From Mycoplasmopsis verecunda (lineage in GTDB: Bacteria > Bacillota_I > Bacilli_A > Mycoplasmatales > Metamycoplasmataceae): 64,000 nt of DNA. Shown in pieces: positions 33,344 to 45,694 of this stretch. A program made the position numbers and the translations under genes. Position 1 is the stretch's first letter. Each line of letters begins with the position of its first letter. The notes beneath the pieces were generated by a model. The model saw nothing but the letters and a program-made list of their open reading frames with translations. It made no database searches and was not told the DNA's origin. The DNA is taken from contig NZ_CP137850.1 in NCBI RefSeq assembly GCF_033546915.1, forward strand, positions 372,001-436,000, read 5' to 3'.

Positions 33344-36300
33344 ATGCAAGAACAATCAAAATACAAAATCGTACTTGATAACTTACTTGATATAACTCAA
33401 AGTGATTCTTCTATTTTTACAAGAATTAATGAAAAATATTACATGGATTTATATTCATTAGTTGGAAGTAAAAATATAGAAACTATTTTCAATAACGAAA
33501 CTTTTGAAGTATCAGCTCTTGATGATGCAATAGTTGAGCATATTAAAAGAATTCAAAATATTTCTAATTCTGAAAATCTTGTAGTCTATATGGAAAAACA
33601 TCAGACAGATTTTGATAGATTAAATATTAGATTTAATTCTGAAAATATCTATGAAAACTATGAACATAACAAAGAAAAGATTTTAAATCAATTAGAACTA
33701 AAAGTACAAAAATCAATTCTTAAATGAAAAATACTTAATGATAAAGTAACTAATATTTTAGATGAAACCAATATTTGGCCACTTCATATTGGATTTTTAT
33801 TCTTATCATTAAAAAGAGAAGATAAAGTAATATATGCACCTTTATTTTTAAAAGAAGCTAACATAACATTTGTTAATGGTAAGCCAATAATTAAAAGTGA
33901 TGGAGATATCAAAGTTAATGAGAAATTGTTATTCTTCTTAAATAACAATGAATTTAATTTAACAATTGATACTGATTTTAAAGATTATAAAATATCATCA
34001 TTAATTGAAAAATTAAGAAAAGATTGAGATGGATTATACCAATTACCTGAAAGTATCACTCGACCATTTACTAAATTAACTTATGATGATGTACAAAATG
34101 AAAATATTCGTTTCCATCCTGGAGCTGTACTTGGCATATATCAACCATGGGGCGGATATTCACGTAATAGAATGAAAGATATCATTTTAAATAATGAAAT
34201 GGATGATATTATCAAGGTTGAATTTAACAAAAATGTTTATAAAGAAGTTATTAATAAATTAATTTTCAATCCTAATTTAACTTTACTTAGAATTACAAAC
34301 TCTAATTTATCTCAAGATAAAGCTATAGTATCAGCTTTAAACCAAAATACAGTTATTTGAGGTCCACCAGGAACTGGTAAATCTCAAACTATCGTTAACT
34401 TACTAGCTAATATATTGTTTTATGGAAAAACAGCAATAGTAGCTAGTCAGAAAAAAGCGGCTCTAGAAGTTATTAAAAATAGAATGAAATCATTAGCACC
34501 ATTTTGCTTATTTATTCTTAACACAAAAGATACTAATAGAAAATCATTCTATAAGCCAATTAAAGAATATCTTGATATGTTAGAAAACTTCAATGATTCA
34601 AGAAGAATTGAATCAATTGGAACAATTTCCCGCAAAGAATTAGAATTTATCTCCCAGGCATCTGAATATTTAAATGATTCGCTAGCTCAAAATGTTTTAA
34701 AAGCATATTATTACATAGCTGAACATAAAAATAATTTTGATTTTATTTCAGATATGGAATTTATCTTATCATTACCTCGTGATATTAAATATCCAAAAGA
34801 ACCAACACATTGTCAAACAGCTAAAGAATTACTTAAAGTTTCAAAATTAACATTTTTCCCATTTGTTAAGAAATACTACTTACTTAGAAAAATAGGCAAT
34901 GAAATAGATGCAAAAATGCCTAATTTTGATGGTTCATGGGTAGATTTAATGCAATTTATAACAAGCATTGGATTTAATAATATCGATTCAGAATATTCTC
35001 CGTTTAGAAAATTGAATGAATTAATTAAAATGAATTCAGAAATTTCACATAAACCATTAATTTCAAATGAAGAAGCCTTAAGACTGATTATTACTGAAAA
35101 AATATTTAATCGAATTAATAATTTTAACGAGGAACAAAAAAGACAATATCGTGAATTTGCACAATCAGTTCGGATTAATAATTTAGAACCATACCGTTTT
35201 GTTAAAAAATATGCAGATATGATTAAGCAAATTTATCCAATTATTATCGCAACACCGAATACTGATTTATCTGGTTGAAGCAAAGAAGAATTTGATTATG
35301 CGATATTAGATGAATCAAGCCAGATATTTATCGAAAATGCCTTACCAATTTTATATTTAGCAAAAGTTAATATTCTAGCCGGTGATACCGAACAAATGAA
35401 GCCAAGCAATTGATTTGGTGTTAGATACACTGATGATTCAATTTTTGGCCAAGTTGAATCGGTACTTGATTATGCTTTATCACTTGGTGTTCATTCTATC
35501 ATGTTAAATAAAAACTATAGATCAAATCATGCAGCTTTAATGACATTTTCATCTCGTAATTTCTATGAAGGAAAATTAGATGTTTTAGATGCTGCTAGTG
35601 TTTGAAATAATGATCCAATCGAAGTGTACCAAGTTGAAGGTGATTGAGACAATAATCGTAATTTAGTTGAGGCTAAATTAGCAATTCAAAAAGTACAAGA
35701 AAATCTAAATAAATACAACAAAATCATACTTCTTGCATTTAATGCTAAACAAAGTGATTATTTAACTAATGAAATTTATAAAAATTATCATGATTTAGAA
35801 GAAGCAATTTATGAAAAAAGATTGTTAATTAGAAATATTGAAAATATTCAAGGGGATGAAGCTGATTTAGTAGTAGCTACTGTTGCATATGATAAACATA
35901 CTAAGCTAAATTCAACTTATGTATGTAGACCTGGTGGTAAAAATGCACTTAATGTCGCTATATCTCGTGCTAAAGATAAAATGATTGTTATTAAGACAAT
36001 TAAATCACAAGATATTGTTACTCAATTCGAAATGAGTGATGATATGAAAATATTTAAGAAGTGACTAGAATTCCTTGAAAGAACACCAGATGATAGATTA
36101 AAAATGCTTAAGAAGTCATTTGATTCTATTCATGCATCAATTTCTAATACTATAAATAAAGATCTATGATTTAAAGATATTGTATTTACAAAAATTGCTA
36201 AATGTATTGAAGGTAATCCAAGATTTGAAATCTTTAAAGATTACACAGTTGGCTCAATTGATATTGATATTGTTGTTACATACAATAAAATACCATTTAA

Positions 36301-37624
36301 ATGTATTTGTTTTGATACATTTAATTACTCAAATTCAATTGAGAAGTATGTTTCACTATATGATGCTATTAAGTTCTTAAGAGCAAAGAAATATGATGTA
36401 ACTGTTATCAATCCGCTTTCTTGAATTTATGAGCAAAATAATGTAGCAAGTTGATTTGACACAAAAGAAATCAATAGCTTTGAAAAAACTTCAGTTTCAA
36501 ATAAGACTAATACATATGCAATTAATAAAATTCAAGATGATGATTATATTTCAACAAAAGAATCAGTTATTGGATTAAATGTGGATGAGTCACAATTATC
36601 AACTTCAACATATAAATTAAATCAAGTTGATGATGCAATAATTCAAAATGATGTTTTAGATGAATATGATAAAGAAATTGAACAATTAGAGCATGATCGA
36701 GAACTTAATGATTTAAGAACTCAAGCTGAATTAAATCAAACAAAACAAGTTGAAATAAATAACTCTGAAGAAACTGTATATTCTGCAGATGATCAAAATG
36801 ATTTTGATTTTTATGAAGTTAAAACAGAGGAAGAATCAGATTCTAATAACAATGAATTACAAAATAATGATTTAGATGAATCTGATTATCCAAGTTCGCT
36901 AAATGATGTTTATTTTGATAATCAAGAAGATGAATCAATTTCACAAGTATCCAATGTAAATGAAAATGATATTGATCAATCAAGTACTGAATATGATATT
37001 TCAGCTGATAAAGAAAATGCTGAGGAAATCGCTGACTCATTAGATGAAACAGTTAATAATGAGGATGAAATTCTCATAGATGACACAAATGACGAATTTG
37101 AAACTGATTTTTCTGAATTAGGAATTGATTTATCAAAATTAGAGCAAAAAATATCTATGTATTCAAATCACGAAATATCTAATGAACCAATGGTAAGTGA
37201 TTCGGATATAGATGATGGACAAATTTCACTTGCTGTAGAAAATAATGCCGATCAATTAACTAGAGAAGTCACACAATTTATTAAAGAAGCTGAAAAAGTT
37301 GAACAAGAATTGCCTAGTGTGACAAATGGTTTAGATATTGAAGCAAAATCAAGTGAACCATCAACTGAAAAAGAAGAAATTGATTTTGGCGATGAGGAAG
37401 ATGAAGCTGATGATGATTTTGTTATAAACTTTAATTTCGATGATTTTGAAGATGATTCAAATAAAACACAAGTTATTTCGCATGAAAATATCGAGCAAAT
37501 AACTTTAGATAAGATAAAAAATGTCGAAAATAATGTAAATAAAAGAATTACTAAAACAACTGATAAACCTAGTATGCAAGATATAACTGCTGAATGAATA
37601 ATACAACCAGAAGATGAAGAATAA
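33344..37624 (+). CDS. Large SF1-type DNA/RNA helicase with acidic tail (1,426 aa)
   Basis: Several Trp-encoding TGA codons join the open segments into one protein. The helicase core shows Walker A GPPGTGKS at residues 340-347, Walker B DESSQ near 656, NYRSNHAALMTFSS (motif IV region), IENIQGDEADLVV (motif V) and ALNVAISRAKDKMIV (motif VI) near 870. This places it with the Dna2/Nam7/Upf1-like (DUF4011-related) branch of superfamily 1. Residues 1-330 are a family-specific N-terminal region. A segment near 925-1060 (including DIDIVVTYNKIPFKCICFD) could be a degenerate nuclease-like domain. Residues about 1080-1426 are extremely acidic and low complexity. The ATG follows a GAGGTGA ribosome binding site. 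The role is unknown; repair or RNA metabolism are options. Confidence 0.85.
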
Positions 37625-37638
37625 TAATAAGGAGATTT

Positions 37639-38007
37639 ATGAATACAACTCAAGTTTTAACCTTCTTATCTAAGGAAGTTAAATTAAAGCTAATCATTCA
37701 CTTATATACATGTCATGAACGTGAATGTGATGTGAATGATTTACAAACTGTGTTAAACGAAAAACAACCTAATATTTCGAAACATTTAGGTAATTTAAAA
37801 CAAGCTGGTATTGTAAAAATAAGAAAAGATGGATTAAATAATTATTATTATCTTGATTCAAATTTCGCAAAGAAATATGGTGTATTAATCGAAGAAATTA
37901 TGAATTTAGTTAAAGAAGATGTATATAAAGAATATGCTTGCAAATGCCTTAATGATGGCCATGAACAAGTTCATAATCATGAAAATCATGACTGTGTTTT
38001 AAAATAA
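37639..38007 (+). CDS. ArsR/SmtB-family regulator (122 aa)
   Basis: A winged-helix DNA-binding region is visible (LQTVLNEKQPNISKHLGNLKQAGIVKIRKDG, wing NNYYYL). The C-terminus is rich in Cys and His (CKCLNDGHEQ, then HNHENHDC), plausible metal ligands; a CHERECDV segment near residue 26 supplies further Cys. An AAGGAG site lies 8 bases before the ATG. The stop TAA shares one base with the start of the first ABC exporter gene, so the regulator probably controls that operon in response to a metal or thiol signal. The effector is not identified. Confidence 0.85.
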   Translation: MNTTQVLTFLSKEVKLKLIIHLYTCHERECDVNDLQTVLNEKQPNISKHLGNLKQAGIVKIRKDGLNNYYYLDSNFAKKYGVLIEEIMNLVKEDVYKEYACKCLNDGHEQVHNHENHDCVLK

Positions 38008-39788
38008 TGACTAAAAGTAAGCAAGACAAATTAATAAAGAAGACTAAACAACATCTGCCTTCTTTATTTTCTTTAACTAAGGGATCTCGTATTTATGCAA
38101 TCATATGTATCATTCTAGTTATAGCTGAAGTAGTAATGCAAGTATTCATGCCTAAAATTGTAGGTAGTGTAATTGATGAAGGTATTTATGCACAAAATAA
38201 ATCAGTTGTTATTAATAAAGGATTAATATTAATTGGGTTGGCTTTAGCTGCCTTAGCTTCTGGTGTTACAGTTTCATTTGTATCCGCAAAAGCTGCTTCT
38301 ATATTCTCAAAAAATATGAGGCAAGCAATATATAATCAAGTTCAAGAATTTTCGTTTAATGATATTGATAAATTTAGCAATGGTGTGATATTAAACAGAT
38401 TAAATAATGATGTAAATAATATACAGATGGCTTTTATGATGATAATTAGAGCTTTTGTTCGGTTACCATTTATGTTTATTGCCGCTATTGTATTTGCAAT
38501 TAACGAATCATTACTTTTATCTTCTATCTTTTTAGTTACTTTACCAATAATAATTTTATTATTCATTGCAATATGATATTCATCATATCCTAAATATAAG
38601 CTGCTTTATAAAGAATATGATGCTTATAACCAAAAGATTCAAGAAAATTTAAATGGAATGAGAACCATTAAATCATATGTAACTGAAAAACTTGAAGCTG
38701 AAAAAGTGGAAACATTAGCAAATGCGTTAAAGAAAACAAATACTAAGGTTGAAAAAATAGTTTCATGAAATACACCAGTTATACTAGGGGCAATCTTTAT
38801 GTCAGTTGTTTCATTAGGTGCTATTGGAACAAAATTAGTTCTTGATGATAGTATTCAAGTCGGAACAATTGTTGCTTTTGGTTCTTATATCTGAATGATA
38901 TCTGGTTCTTTAATGGGTATTATGAATGTATTAGGAATGGTATTAATGGCTCTTCCAAGCACAAAACGTATTAAAGAAATTATTTATCATAAACCAAGCA
39001 TTAATAATATTGCTAATCCAATAGTTAAAGAGTTAAATGGAGAAATAGAATTCCAAAATGTATCATTCACTTATCATGGAAATAATGAACCGACATTAAA
39101 AAATATTAATATTAAAATTAAACCTGGTGAATCAATTGGGATAATAGGAGAAACCGGTTCAGGAAAAACAACATTTACTTCATTAATTGCAAGATTTTAT
39201 GATCCACAAGAAGGAAATGTATTGTTAAACGGAATTAATATTAAGGAACTTCAATTACATAATACTAAAGCACAAATATCGCAAGTATTCCAAGAATCAA
39301 TCTTATTTAAAGGTACAATCAAAGATAACTTACTTTGAGGTAAACCTGATGCTACAGAGGAAGAAATAAATACAGCTTTAAAACAAGCGAATATCTATAA
39401 TTATGTTTATTCTTTAGAAGAAGGATTAAATTCTCCAGTATCTCAAAAAGGTCAAAACTTTTCAGGTGGTCAAAGACAACGTTTATGTATTGCTAGAGCA
39501 TTAATTAAACAACCTAAAATTTTAATACTTGATGATGCTACTTCTGCTGTTGATTTTAAAACTGAAGCAAATATCAAGCAAGCAATTGCAAATATACAAA
39601 ATTGCACCAAAATTATTATTGCTCAAAAAATCAATACAATTAAAAATTGTGACCGTATTTTAGTATTTGAAAATGGAATGATAAAACACATCGGAAATCA
39701 TGAACAATTATTAAAAGTATCGGATTTTTATAATGAGTTATATCAAGCACAACAAGTAGTAGGAGGTATAGATGAAATCCTTCAATAA
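38007..39788 (+). CDS. ABC exporter subunit 1 (593 aa), degenerate Walker B
   Basis: Half-transporter with an N-terminal six-helix membrane domain (about 30-310) and a C-terminal ATPase domain: Walker A GETGSGKT at 381-388, signature FSGGQRQRLCIARAL, Walker B ILILDDATSAVD. The catalytic Glu after Walker B is replaced by Asp510. This asymmetry is typical of one partner in heterodimeric exporters such as LmrCD or TmrAB. TGA codons are Trp. It overlaps the next gene by 17 bases, so the two form one complex. Likely substrates are drugs, lipids or peptides; none can be named from sequence. Confidence 0.92.
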
Positions 39789-41739
39789 TACTTTCCATCA
39801 TCAAAAACTTACTTCACAACAAAAAAAGAGAACATTTTCTAGATTAATAGCTATTTTATGAAAAGATAATAAATGATGATTAATACTTGTGGCTTTTCTA
39901 ATTTTGCTTTCTGCTGTAGGTATGCTATATCAACAAGTCTTTATAGGTAAAATAGTTGTTGGATTATTTATAGGTCCGGCATTAGAAAACAAAACCGAAC
40001 CATTTAATTGAGATCAATTCTACTTAATGATATTTGGTTCAGTAGTTTTATTTCTTGTAAGTATTTTTTCAGGATTTGCTGCAACTAGAATAATGATTAA
40101 TATTACTTATAAAACTATGACAAATATGCGTGTACAGTTGTATAAGCATATGCAATCATTACCAATTAAATTCTTTGATGATAATGCTAAAGGGAATTTA
40201 ATATCAAGATTAACAGCTGATATTGACACCTTAAGACAATTTTTATCTAAAACATTCCCTTCAATTGTTCAATCATTGATAATACTTATTGCTTCTATTG
40301 TAATAATGCTAATTCTTAATTGAAAATTAAGTTTAATAATGATTGGAGTTATTATTCTAATTTTTGCCTCATCATTTATTATTGGAAAATTCTCTTCAAG
40401 AGCTTTTGTTAAAAAACAAAAAGGAATTGGAGAATTAACAGGATACGCTGAAGAAATGATTAGTGGATTAAAAACTGTTAAGATTTTTAATCAAGAACAA
40501 AATTCAATCAAACAATTTGCTAATATTAATAATTCATTATCAAAATTTACCTTTAAATCTGAATTTTGAGCTAATGTTATTTGACCTACATCTCAAAACT
40601 TAGGAAATATAGCATATGCTATAGTAAGTATTTTTGGTGGTATTATGGTTATAAATACCTTAGCAAATGGGCAAAATGCACAAGCGGCAACTTTAAGTGG
40701 GTTAACAGTTGGTACATTTATTGCATTTACTCAATTTGCTAAATCATTCTCTGGACCTGTATCTACTATGACTCAAAATGCTAACTCAATTGTGCTAGCT
40801 TTAGCTGGAGCTAATAGAGTATTTGACATTATGGATCAAAAAGCTGAAATAAATGATGGTGATATTACACTAGTTAGAGTAGAACAAGTAAAAGATAAAT
40901 ATGTAGAAGTTCCGCAAGCAGAAGGATATGGTATGTATGCTTGAAAAATACCATTTGGTTCATCATATGAATACAAAATTCTTCAAGGACATATTGAATT
41001 TAAAAATGTTTATTTTAAATATGTCAATGATACTGAAGAATATACATTAAAAGATATTTCATTCGAAGCTTTACCTGGACAAAAAATTGCTTTAGTTGGG
41101 GCAACTGGAGCTGGTAAAACAACAATTACTAGTTTACTTGCTAGATTTTATGAAATATCTGAAGGTGAAATTTTATATGACTCAATACCTATACAAAAGA
41201 TAGAAAAAGATTCCTTACGTAAATCATTAGGATATGTATTACAAGAATGTGTATTATTTAGTGATACCGTTAAAAATAATATTGCTTATGGTTCTGATGG
41301 AATAAATGAATTCGTTATGAATGATGTAACTGAAGCAGCACATTTAAATGGTCATATTGAAAAATTAAACGATAAATATGAAACCATTTTAGTAAATTCT
41401 GGTTCTAATTTATCTCAAGGACAAAGACAATTGGTTTCAATCGCTAGAGCAAGTTATAAAAACCCGCCAGTTTTAATTCTGGATGAAGCTACTTCAAATA
41501 TTGATACTCATACTGAAATAATAATTGAAAAAGCTATGGATAAATTAGTTCAAAATAGAACATCATTTATAATAGCACATAGACTTTCTACAATTGTAAA
41601 TGCAGATAAAATTATTGTTCTTAATTCAGGTGAAATACAAGAAATGGGAACACACGATCAATTATTACAAAATCAAGGTATGTATTGAAGTTTATGACAA
41701 AATGCTTCTAAAAGTAGCGAAGATAATACCACAAAATAA
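39772..41739 (+). CDS. ABC exporter subunit 2 (655 aa), canonical ATPase site
   Basis: Partner of the preceding gene. Six membrane helices are followed by an insert of about 50 residues (from VRVEQVKDKYVEVPQ) before the ATPase domain. Walker A GATGAGKT is at 443-450 and Walker B ILDEATSNID keeps the catalytic Glu. The signature is LSQGQRQLVSIARA, with Gln at the second Gly position of SGGQ, so the composite site it forms with subunit 1 is probably the weakened one. The Shine-Dalgarno AGGAGGT lies inside the end of subunit 1. The gene ends at a strong terminator. Confidence 0.92.
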
Positions 41740-41752
41740 TGTGGTATTTTTC
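41725..41752 (+). terminator. Terminator of the ArsR-ABC operon
   Basis: AATACCACA / TGTGGTATT with a 6-base loop and T run, overlapping the last codons and stop of the second ABC gene. Confidence 0.8.
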
Positions 41753-41882
41753 TTTAAATTTTCTATAGTACTTTAAATCAAATATATCTACATCATAGGT
41801 GCAAAAGAATTATAAATATTAATATATAGCACTTGACCACAACATAAAATACTATATAATTTATTTATAATTAAGGAGATAA

Positions 41883-42920
41883 ATGAGCAAGATTATAATA
41901 TGAGATTTATTTGGTGGCGGATGTAATTCTTTAACAAGAGCTATCCAGAAATATAATTATGATGATAAATATTTTGTATATACATTTGATGTTGTTGATA
42001 CTCACAAAGAAAGTTACAGAGGGCAATTAAATGTTGATTTTCAAAAGTATATTAATATTGATTTAAGTCAAGATAACATAACTAAGATTTTTGACGAACT
42101 AATTAAAAATAAAGAGATACAAAAACCTGATATTATTACTAGCTCTACATTATGCCAATCATTCAGTAAAGTTTTATCTATGACCGGTGGAGGTACATGT
42201 TTCTGAAAACAATCAATTCGTGGTGATAAAAATTCTCCATTAATTGAAAGAAGTGTTGAAGAATTTGAAATGCTAAAATCAGGTTTTACTAAAAATTTAA
42301 AAGCAGATAAGCAATTATTTATTAAAAGATTAGGGGAAAAATGTGCGATAAATTCTGTAAAATTAATTAATCATTTTAAACCAAAATATTGATATATAGA
42401 AAATCCAGATAGCTCAATGTTATTCCAATACTTAAGTGTGAATTTAGGACTTAAAGGTTATTTAAATATAGCATGCTATGGTTCTTATGATTTTCCTCAA
42501 AATAAATCAGGTGGTTTTTATTCAAATATAAAAATGAATTTAAAAACACAGCGAAGAGAAAGAACGTATGAAACACAATGAGAAGAAGTTACTAAAGAAT
42601 ATTATGATAATTGAATAAATCAAGTTAAAGAAAAAGCCAAATTAGGTGGAACAATGGATACCCGTCATGTCAAAATGGTTGACGGTAAATATTATCGCCG
42701 TTGATATGTTGATAAAGGTTATAAAATAGGTGATAAAGGTCATTCATCCTTGAAAAAAACCACGATGACTTTAGGTAAACTCATTCGTGGTAAATATATT
42801 TTAAAAACAAAAGGAGATTTTGATACAAGACAAATAGGTGAGGCTAATGAAACATCACATATTCCTCCCTTAGTTTTTAAAGAAATTCTTGATACTTTTG
42901 AATCGCATAACAAAAAATAA
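41883..42920 (+). CDS. Divergent C5-cytosine-type DNA methyltransferase (345 aa)
   Basis: Starts at ATG 41883 after AAGGAG. The SAM-binding motif I appears as DLFGGG at residues 8-13, the catalytic-loop motif IV as STLCQSFS with Cys91 (PCQ in canonical enzymes), and motif VI as YIENP with Glu173. These are the core of m5C methylases, but conservation beyond them is weak and the target-recognition region (about 210-300) is unfamiliar. The gene converges on a small restriction endonuclease-like gene with only one base between their stop codons. Together they look like a type II restriction-modification system; the sequence recognised cannot be inferred. Confidence 0.8.
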
Positions 42921-42921
42921 T

Positions 42922-43494
42922 CTATTTTATCTGTTGATATTTATTGTATATCTCTGATACCTTTTTATCTAATTCATCAGTTCAATCTACATTTAAAAAT
43001 CTAGCAAATCTTTTTATCTCGGGTTGAGAAGCAAAATCAAATATAGTTTCTTTTCCATATTTTAATTTAAAGTAATTCATAAATAATGGATATTTTCTTT
43101 CAAGAATACTTCAGTATCCAGTTAATATAACTATAGTTTTACATTTTACATTACATAATTCATTATAAAATCAATCATGAAATCCAAAGTTCGATTCTAA
43201 TTTTTCTCAATCAGAACCACTAATTTGTTTAAATTTAGATTCGATAAATAAATAATCAACTCCTTTATAAATATTTTTCCCTGTTGATGAGTTATTTATT
43301 ATGAAATCAGGTTTTAGAGATGTTCTAATGGTGATTGTTTCGTAATAAAATTGTTTTTGAAATTGTGTTTTAGATAAATCTTCTATACCAAATGCTTCCA
43401 AGATATCTCTAACAAAATTTTCTCCAATTAAAGCACCTTCTCTAGTTCGAGCACCTTGAGTTTCTGATTTAAATTTTTTTAATCCTTGTCTCAT
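42922..43494 (-). CDS. Probable type II restriction endonuclease (190 aa)
   Basis: TGA at 43207 (Trp) joins two open segments. A PD-(D/E)XK-like active site is visible: Asp63 in LKPDFIIN, then Glu85-Ser-Lys87 in LFIESKFKQ, at a spacing normal for the fold. It is small, with no membrane segment. The converging methyltransferase on the other strand, one base away, is the main support for restriction activity. I do not recognise the specificity group. Convergent order means the two genes are transcribed from separate promoters. Confidence 0.75.
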
Positions 43495-43640
43495 AATTTA
43501 ATTATATTACTTATAATCAATAATTATAAAAACAAATAAATCCTTAAAAATAGGACTAAATAAAATTATGATATTATAAAAATCCTTATATAATTATTAA
43601 GATTTTTCAATAAATTAATATTAGAAAAAGGGAGGACATA

Positions 43641-43901
43641 ATGGCAAACATTAAGTCAAAAATTAAAAGTATAGCTAAAATGGAAGAAGCACGTAAAAAG
43701 AATTCAGCAATGAAATCACGTGTTAAAACAGCTGTACGTAAAGCTAGAGAAGCTGTATTAGCTAAGGATCCAAAAGCTGCTGAATTAGTAGCATTTGCTC
43801 ACAAAACAATTGCTAAAGCAGTTTCAAAAGGTGTTTTCCACGTAAACAAAGGTGCAAGAAAACACTCAAGACTAGATGAATTTGTAAACAAAAACAAATA
43901 G
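43641..43901 (+). CDS. rpsT: 30S ribosomal protein S20 (86 aa)
   Basis: Small, very basic helical protein that binds 16S rRNA during early 30S assembly. The typical start MANIKSKIKSI and the segments KNSAMKSRVKTAVRKA and GVFHVNKGARKHSRL are present. A strong GGGAGG site precedes the ATG. It is monocistronic: a hairpin terminator follows directly. Confidence 0.96.
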   Translation: MANIKSKIKSIAKMEEARKKNSAMKSRVKTAVRKAREAVLAKDPKAAELVAFAHKTIAKAVSKGVFHVNKGARKHSRLDEFVNKNK

Positions 43902-43930
43902 TCATTGCATTAGTTAACTAATTTAATGAG

Positions 43931-43954
43931 ATCAAGGTTTCCTTGATTTTTTTT
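43931..43954 (+). terminator. rpsT terminator
   Basis: ATCAAGG / CCTTGAT with a 3-base loop followed by a run of T. Confidence 0.85.
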
Positions 43955-43958
43955 GTAC

Positions 43959-43983
43959 AAAAAACACACCATTAAATGGTGTG
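43959..43983 (-). terminator. Terminator for the minus-strand helical-protein operon
   Basis: CACACCAT / ATGGTGTG with a 3-base loop; the minus strand continues into a T run. It faces the rpsT terminator and lies about 120 bases beyond the last gene of the opposing operon. Confidence 0.7.
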
Positions 43984-44104
43984 ATAATGTTAATTATATT
44001 GTTCATAATCATACTCAAACTTTCACATATGTTACATCGTTAATTCCTTATTAAATTAATAAACATACCAATGAATGCTATGTCTATATTATTTAAGTTT
44101 TACT

Positions 44105-44851
44105 TTATTCATATTCAAATTTTTCTGTAATTTGTTGTTTGCTCTTAGCATATCTCAATTGTAATTGTAAGATAGAAAATGGGAATGTTGATCCAAATAT
44201 TCAAATAATAAATCTTACAATACTATTCTTATAATCATTAACTGTTAAATCATTTCATTTCAATAAGAAATAGACAAATGCTTTATTTGATATATATGCG
44301 GCTATAGCAACAAGAACAAATCATATAAAGAATATTGAATAAGTTGAATAATCATTCTCTGGAGAGTATTTAAGTACCAATACTAATCTTAGAACAAGAA
44401 TTGCTATGTAACAACAAACATTAAAAATAGTAAATAATGTTATCAAGCTCCCTACTGCTAATTTTCTTTTATTTTTATTATGATTATTTGTATAAGAATA
44501 AGAACTAACATTTGGTTTTAAATAGAAGTATTTATATACAAATTGTCAATATTTATTCATATTTGAAGGAAATCTATTTTCAATATCATTCTTAGTTTTC
44601 TTATTTAATCTTATAAAAAAGTTAAATGTTACATATATTAGAACAAACCCAAACACAATGCTTACAATAAAGGTTCAAATTATAAATAATGTGTATGATG
44701 AAATAATATATTCTTTTCCAAGTACTGGTTTTTCACTTAATTCGCTTATAAATCAATATATTCCACAAAAACCAATGAGATAAGCAAATGATATCACAGC
44801 ATATATTATTGACATTATAAAAGTCTTTTTTGTACTCTTGAATTGTTCCAT
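44105..44851 (-). CDS. Four-helix membrane protein of unknown function (248 aa)
   Basis: Four hydrophobic segments (about residues 10-32, 45-70, 128-152, 160-185) alternate with basic loops; no catalytic motif is visible. The start codon overlaps the preceding stop as TAATG, and a GGAGG lies just upstream, so it is translated with the helical-protein genes. It may anchor, export or protect against the products of the upstream genes; this is inferred from position only. I do not recognise the family. Confidence 0.75.
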
Positions 44852-45686
44852 TAATAGCCTCCTGAATATTTGTTAACAATTTTAGAATTTAGTTCAGAAA
44901 TTTTAGATATTTTATTTTCAAGAAGTTGCTTTTCTTTAATAAAAATATTCTTTGTTTTATCAACATCAGAAATTAAAGGTTCGATAAATTGCTCATTTAA
45001 TTCATTATTAGTATTCATTATCTTAAGATTCTTTTCAAACAAATTGCATTGATCGATAATCAAGAAAACAACATTTAAAATTTTATTTTGTTGATATGAG
45101 TTATTACTATTTGAATACAATCTATTTTTAATAATGTAATCAGATAAATATAAAGAAATTCTAGATATATTATTTACTAATATATTTATGTTATGTCCGA
45201 CTAGTTCAACATTTTTCTTGTAACTATCACTTAATTGTTTAGTAGAAGCTAAATCTTTGATAAATGAAAATCAATTTAATCATTTAGTCGCTTGGCCAGC
45301 CACATCATCTACTGCACCTAAAAAGCCAATGATATTTTGAGCAGCAATGTCATTTGTATTAGCGATGTGATTTATTTCAGTCAATTTATTTATTTTGCTA
45401 AAACTAGAATCTAATCTTCGATGTAATAATTCAACTGATTTTTCAAGAGCACTTAAAAAATTGATAAACTAACTTTATCATCATTTGAGATGCTTCTTGA
45501 TGATATTTTTATAAATTCTGGTAAAGATTTTAACATTTCCCTTTTTGATGCGAATTTTGATCCAAACAAATAGTTAAAGTCTTTATTATCTAATTTAACA
45601 AGTAAATTCATTATTGAATTGTATATATTTCAAGCTTCATCATATGAGTATGATTTATTTTCACTGTCTGCTGAATAATTTAACAT
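44851..45686 (-). pseudogene. Helical protein gene B, broken by a -1 shift at a T6 run
   Basis: Translation from ATG 45686 (AGGAG upstream) gives 77 codons and stops at TAA 45453. The other frame is open from 45468 and continues to TAA 44851, where it meets the next start. A -1 shift at ATTTTTTAA, for example by slipping on the T run or loss/gain of one T, gives a single helical protein of about 278 aa. Its middle (AAQNIIGFLGAVDDVAGQ, then WLNWFSFIKDL) is moderately hydrophobic, between long polar helices. No known motif is recognised. A real mutation, a sequencing error or slippage-controlled expression all fit. Confidence 0.65.
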
Positions 45687-45694
45687 AATTTCTC

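Noticed and set aside
36843-37653. Antisense frames in the helicase tail
   Set aside because: They result from the low-complexity acidic codons on the other strand.
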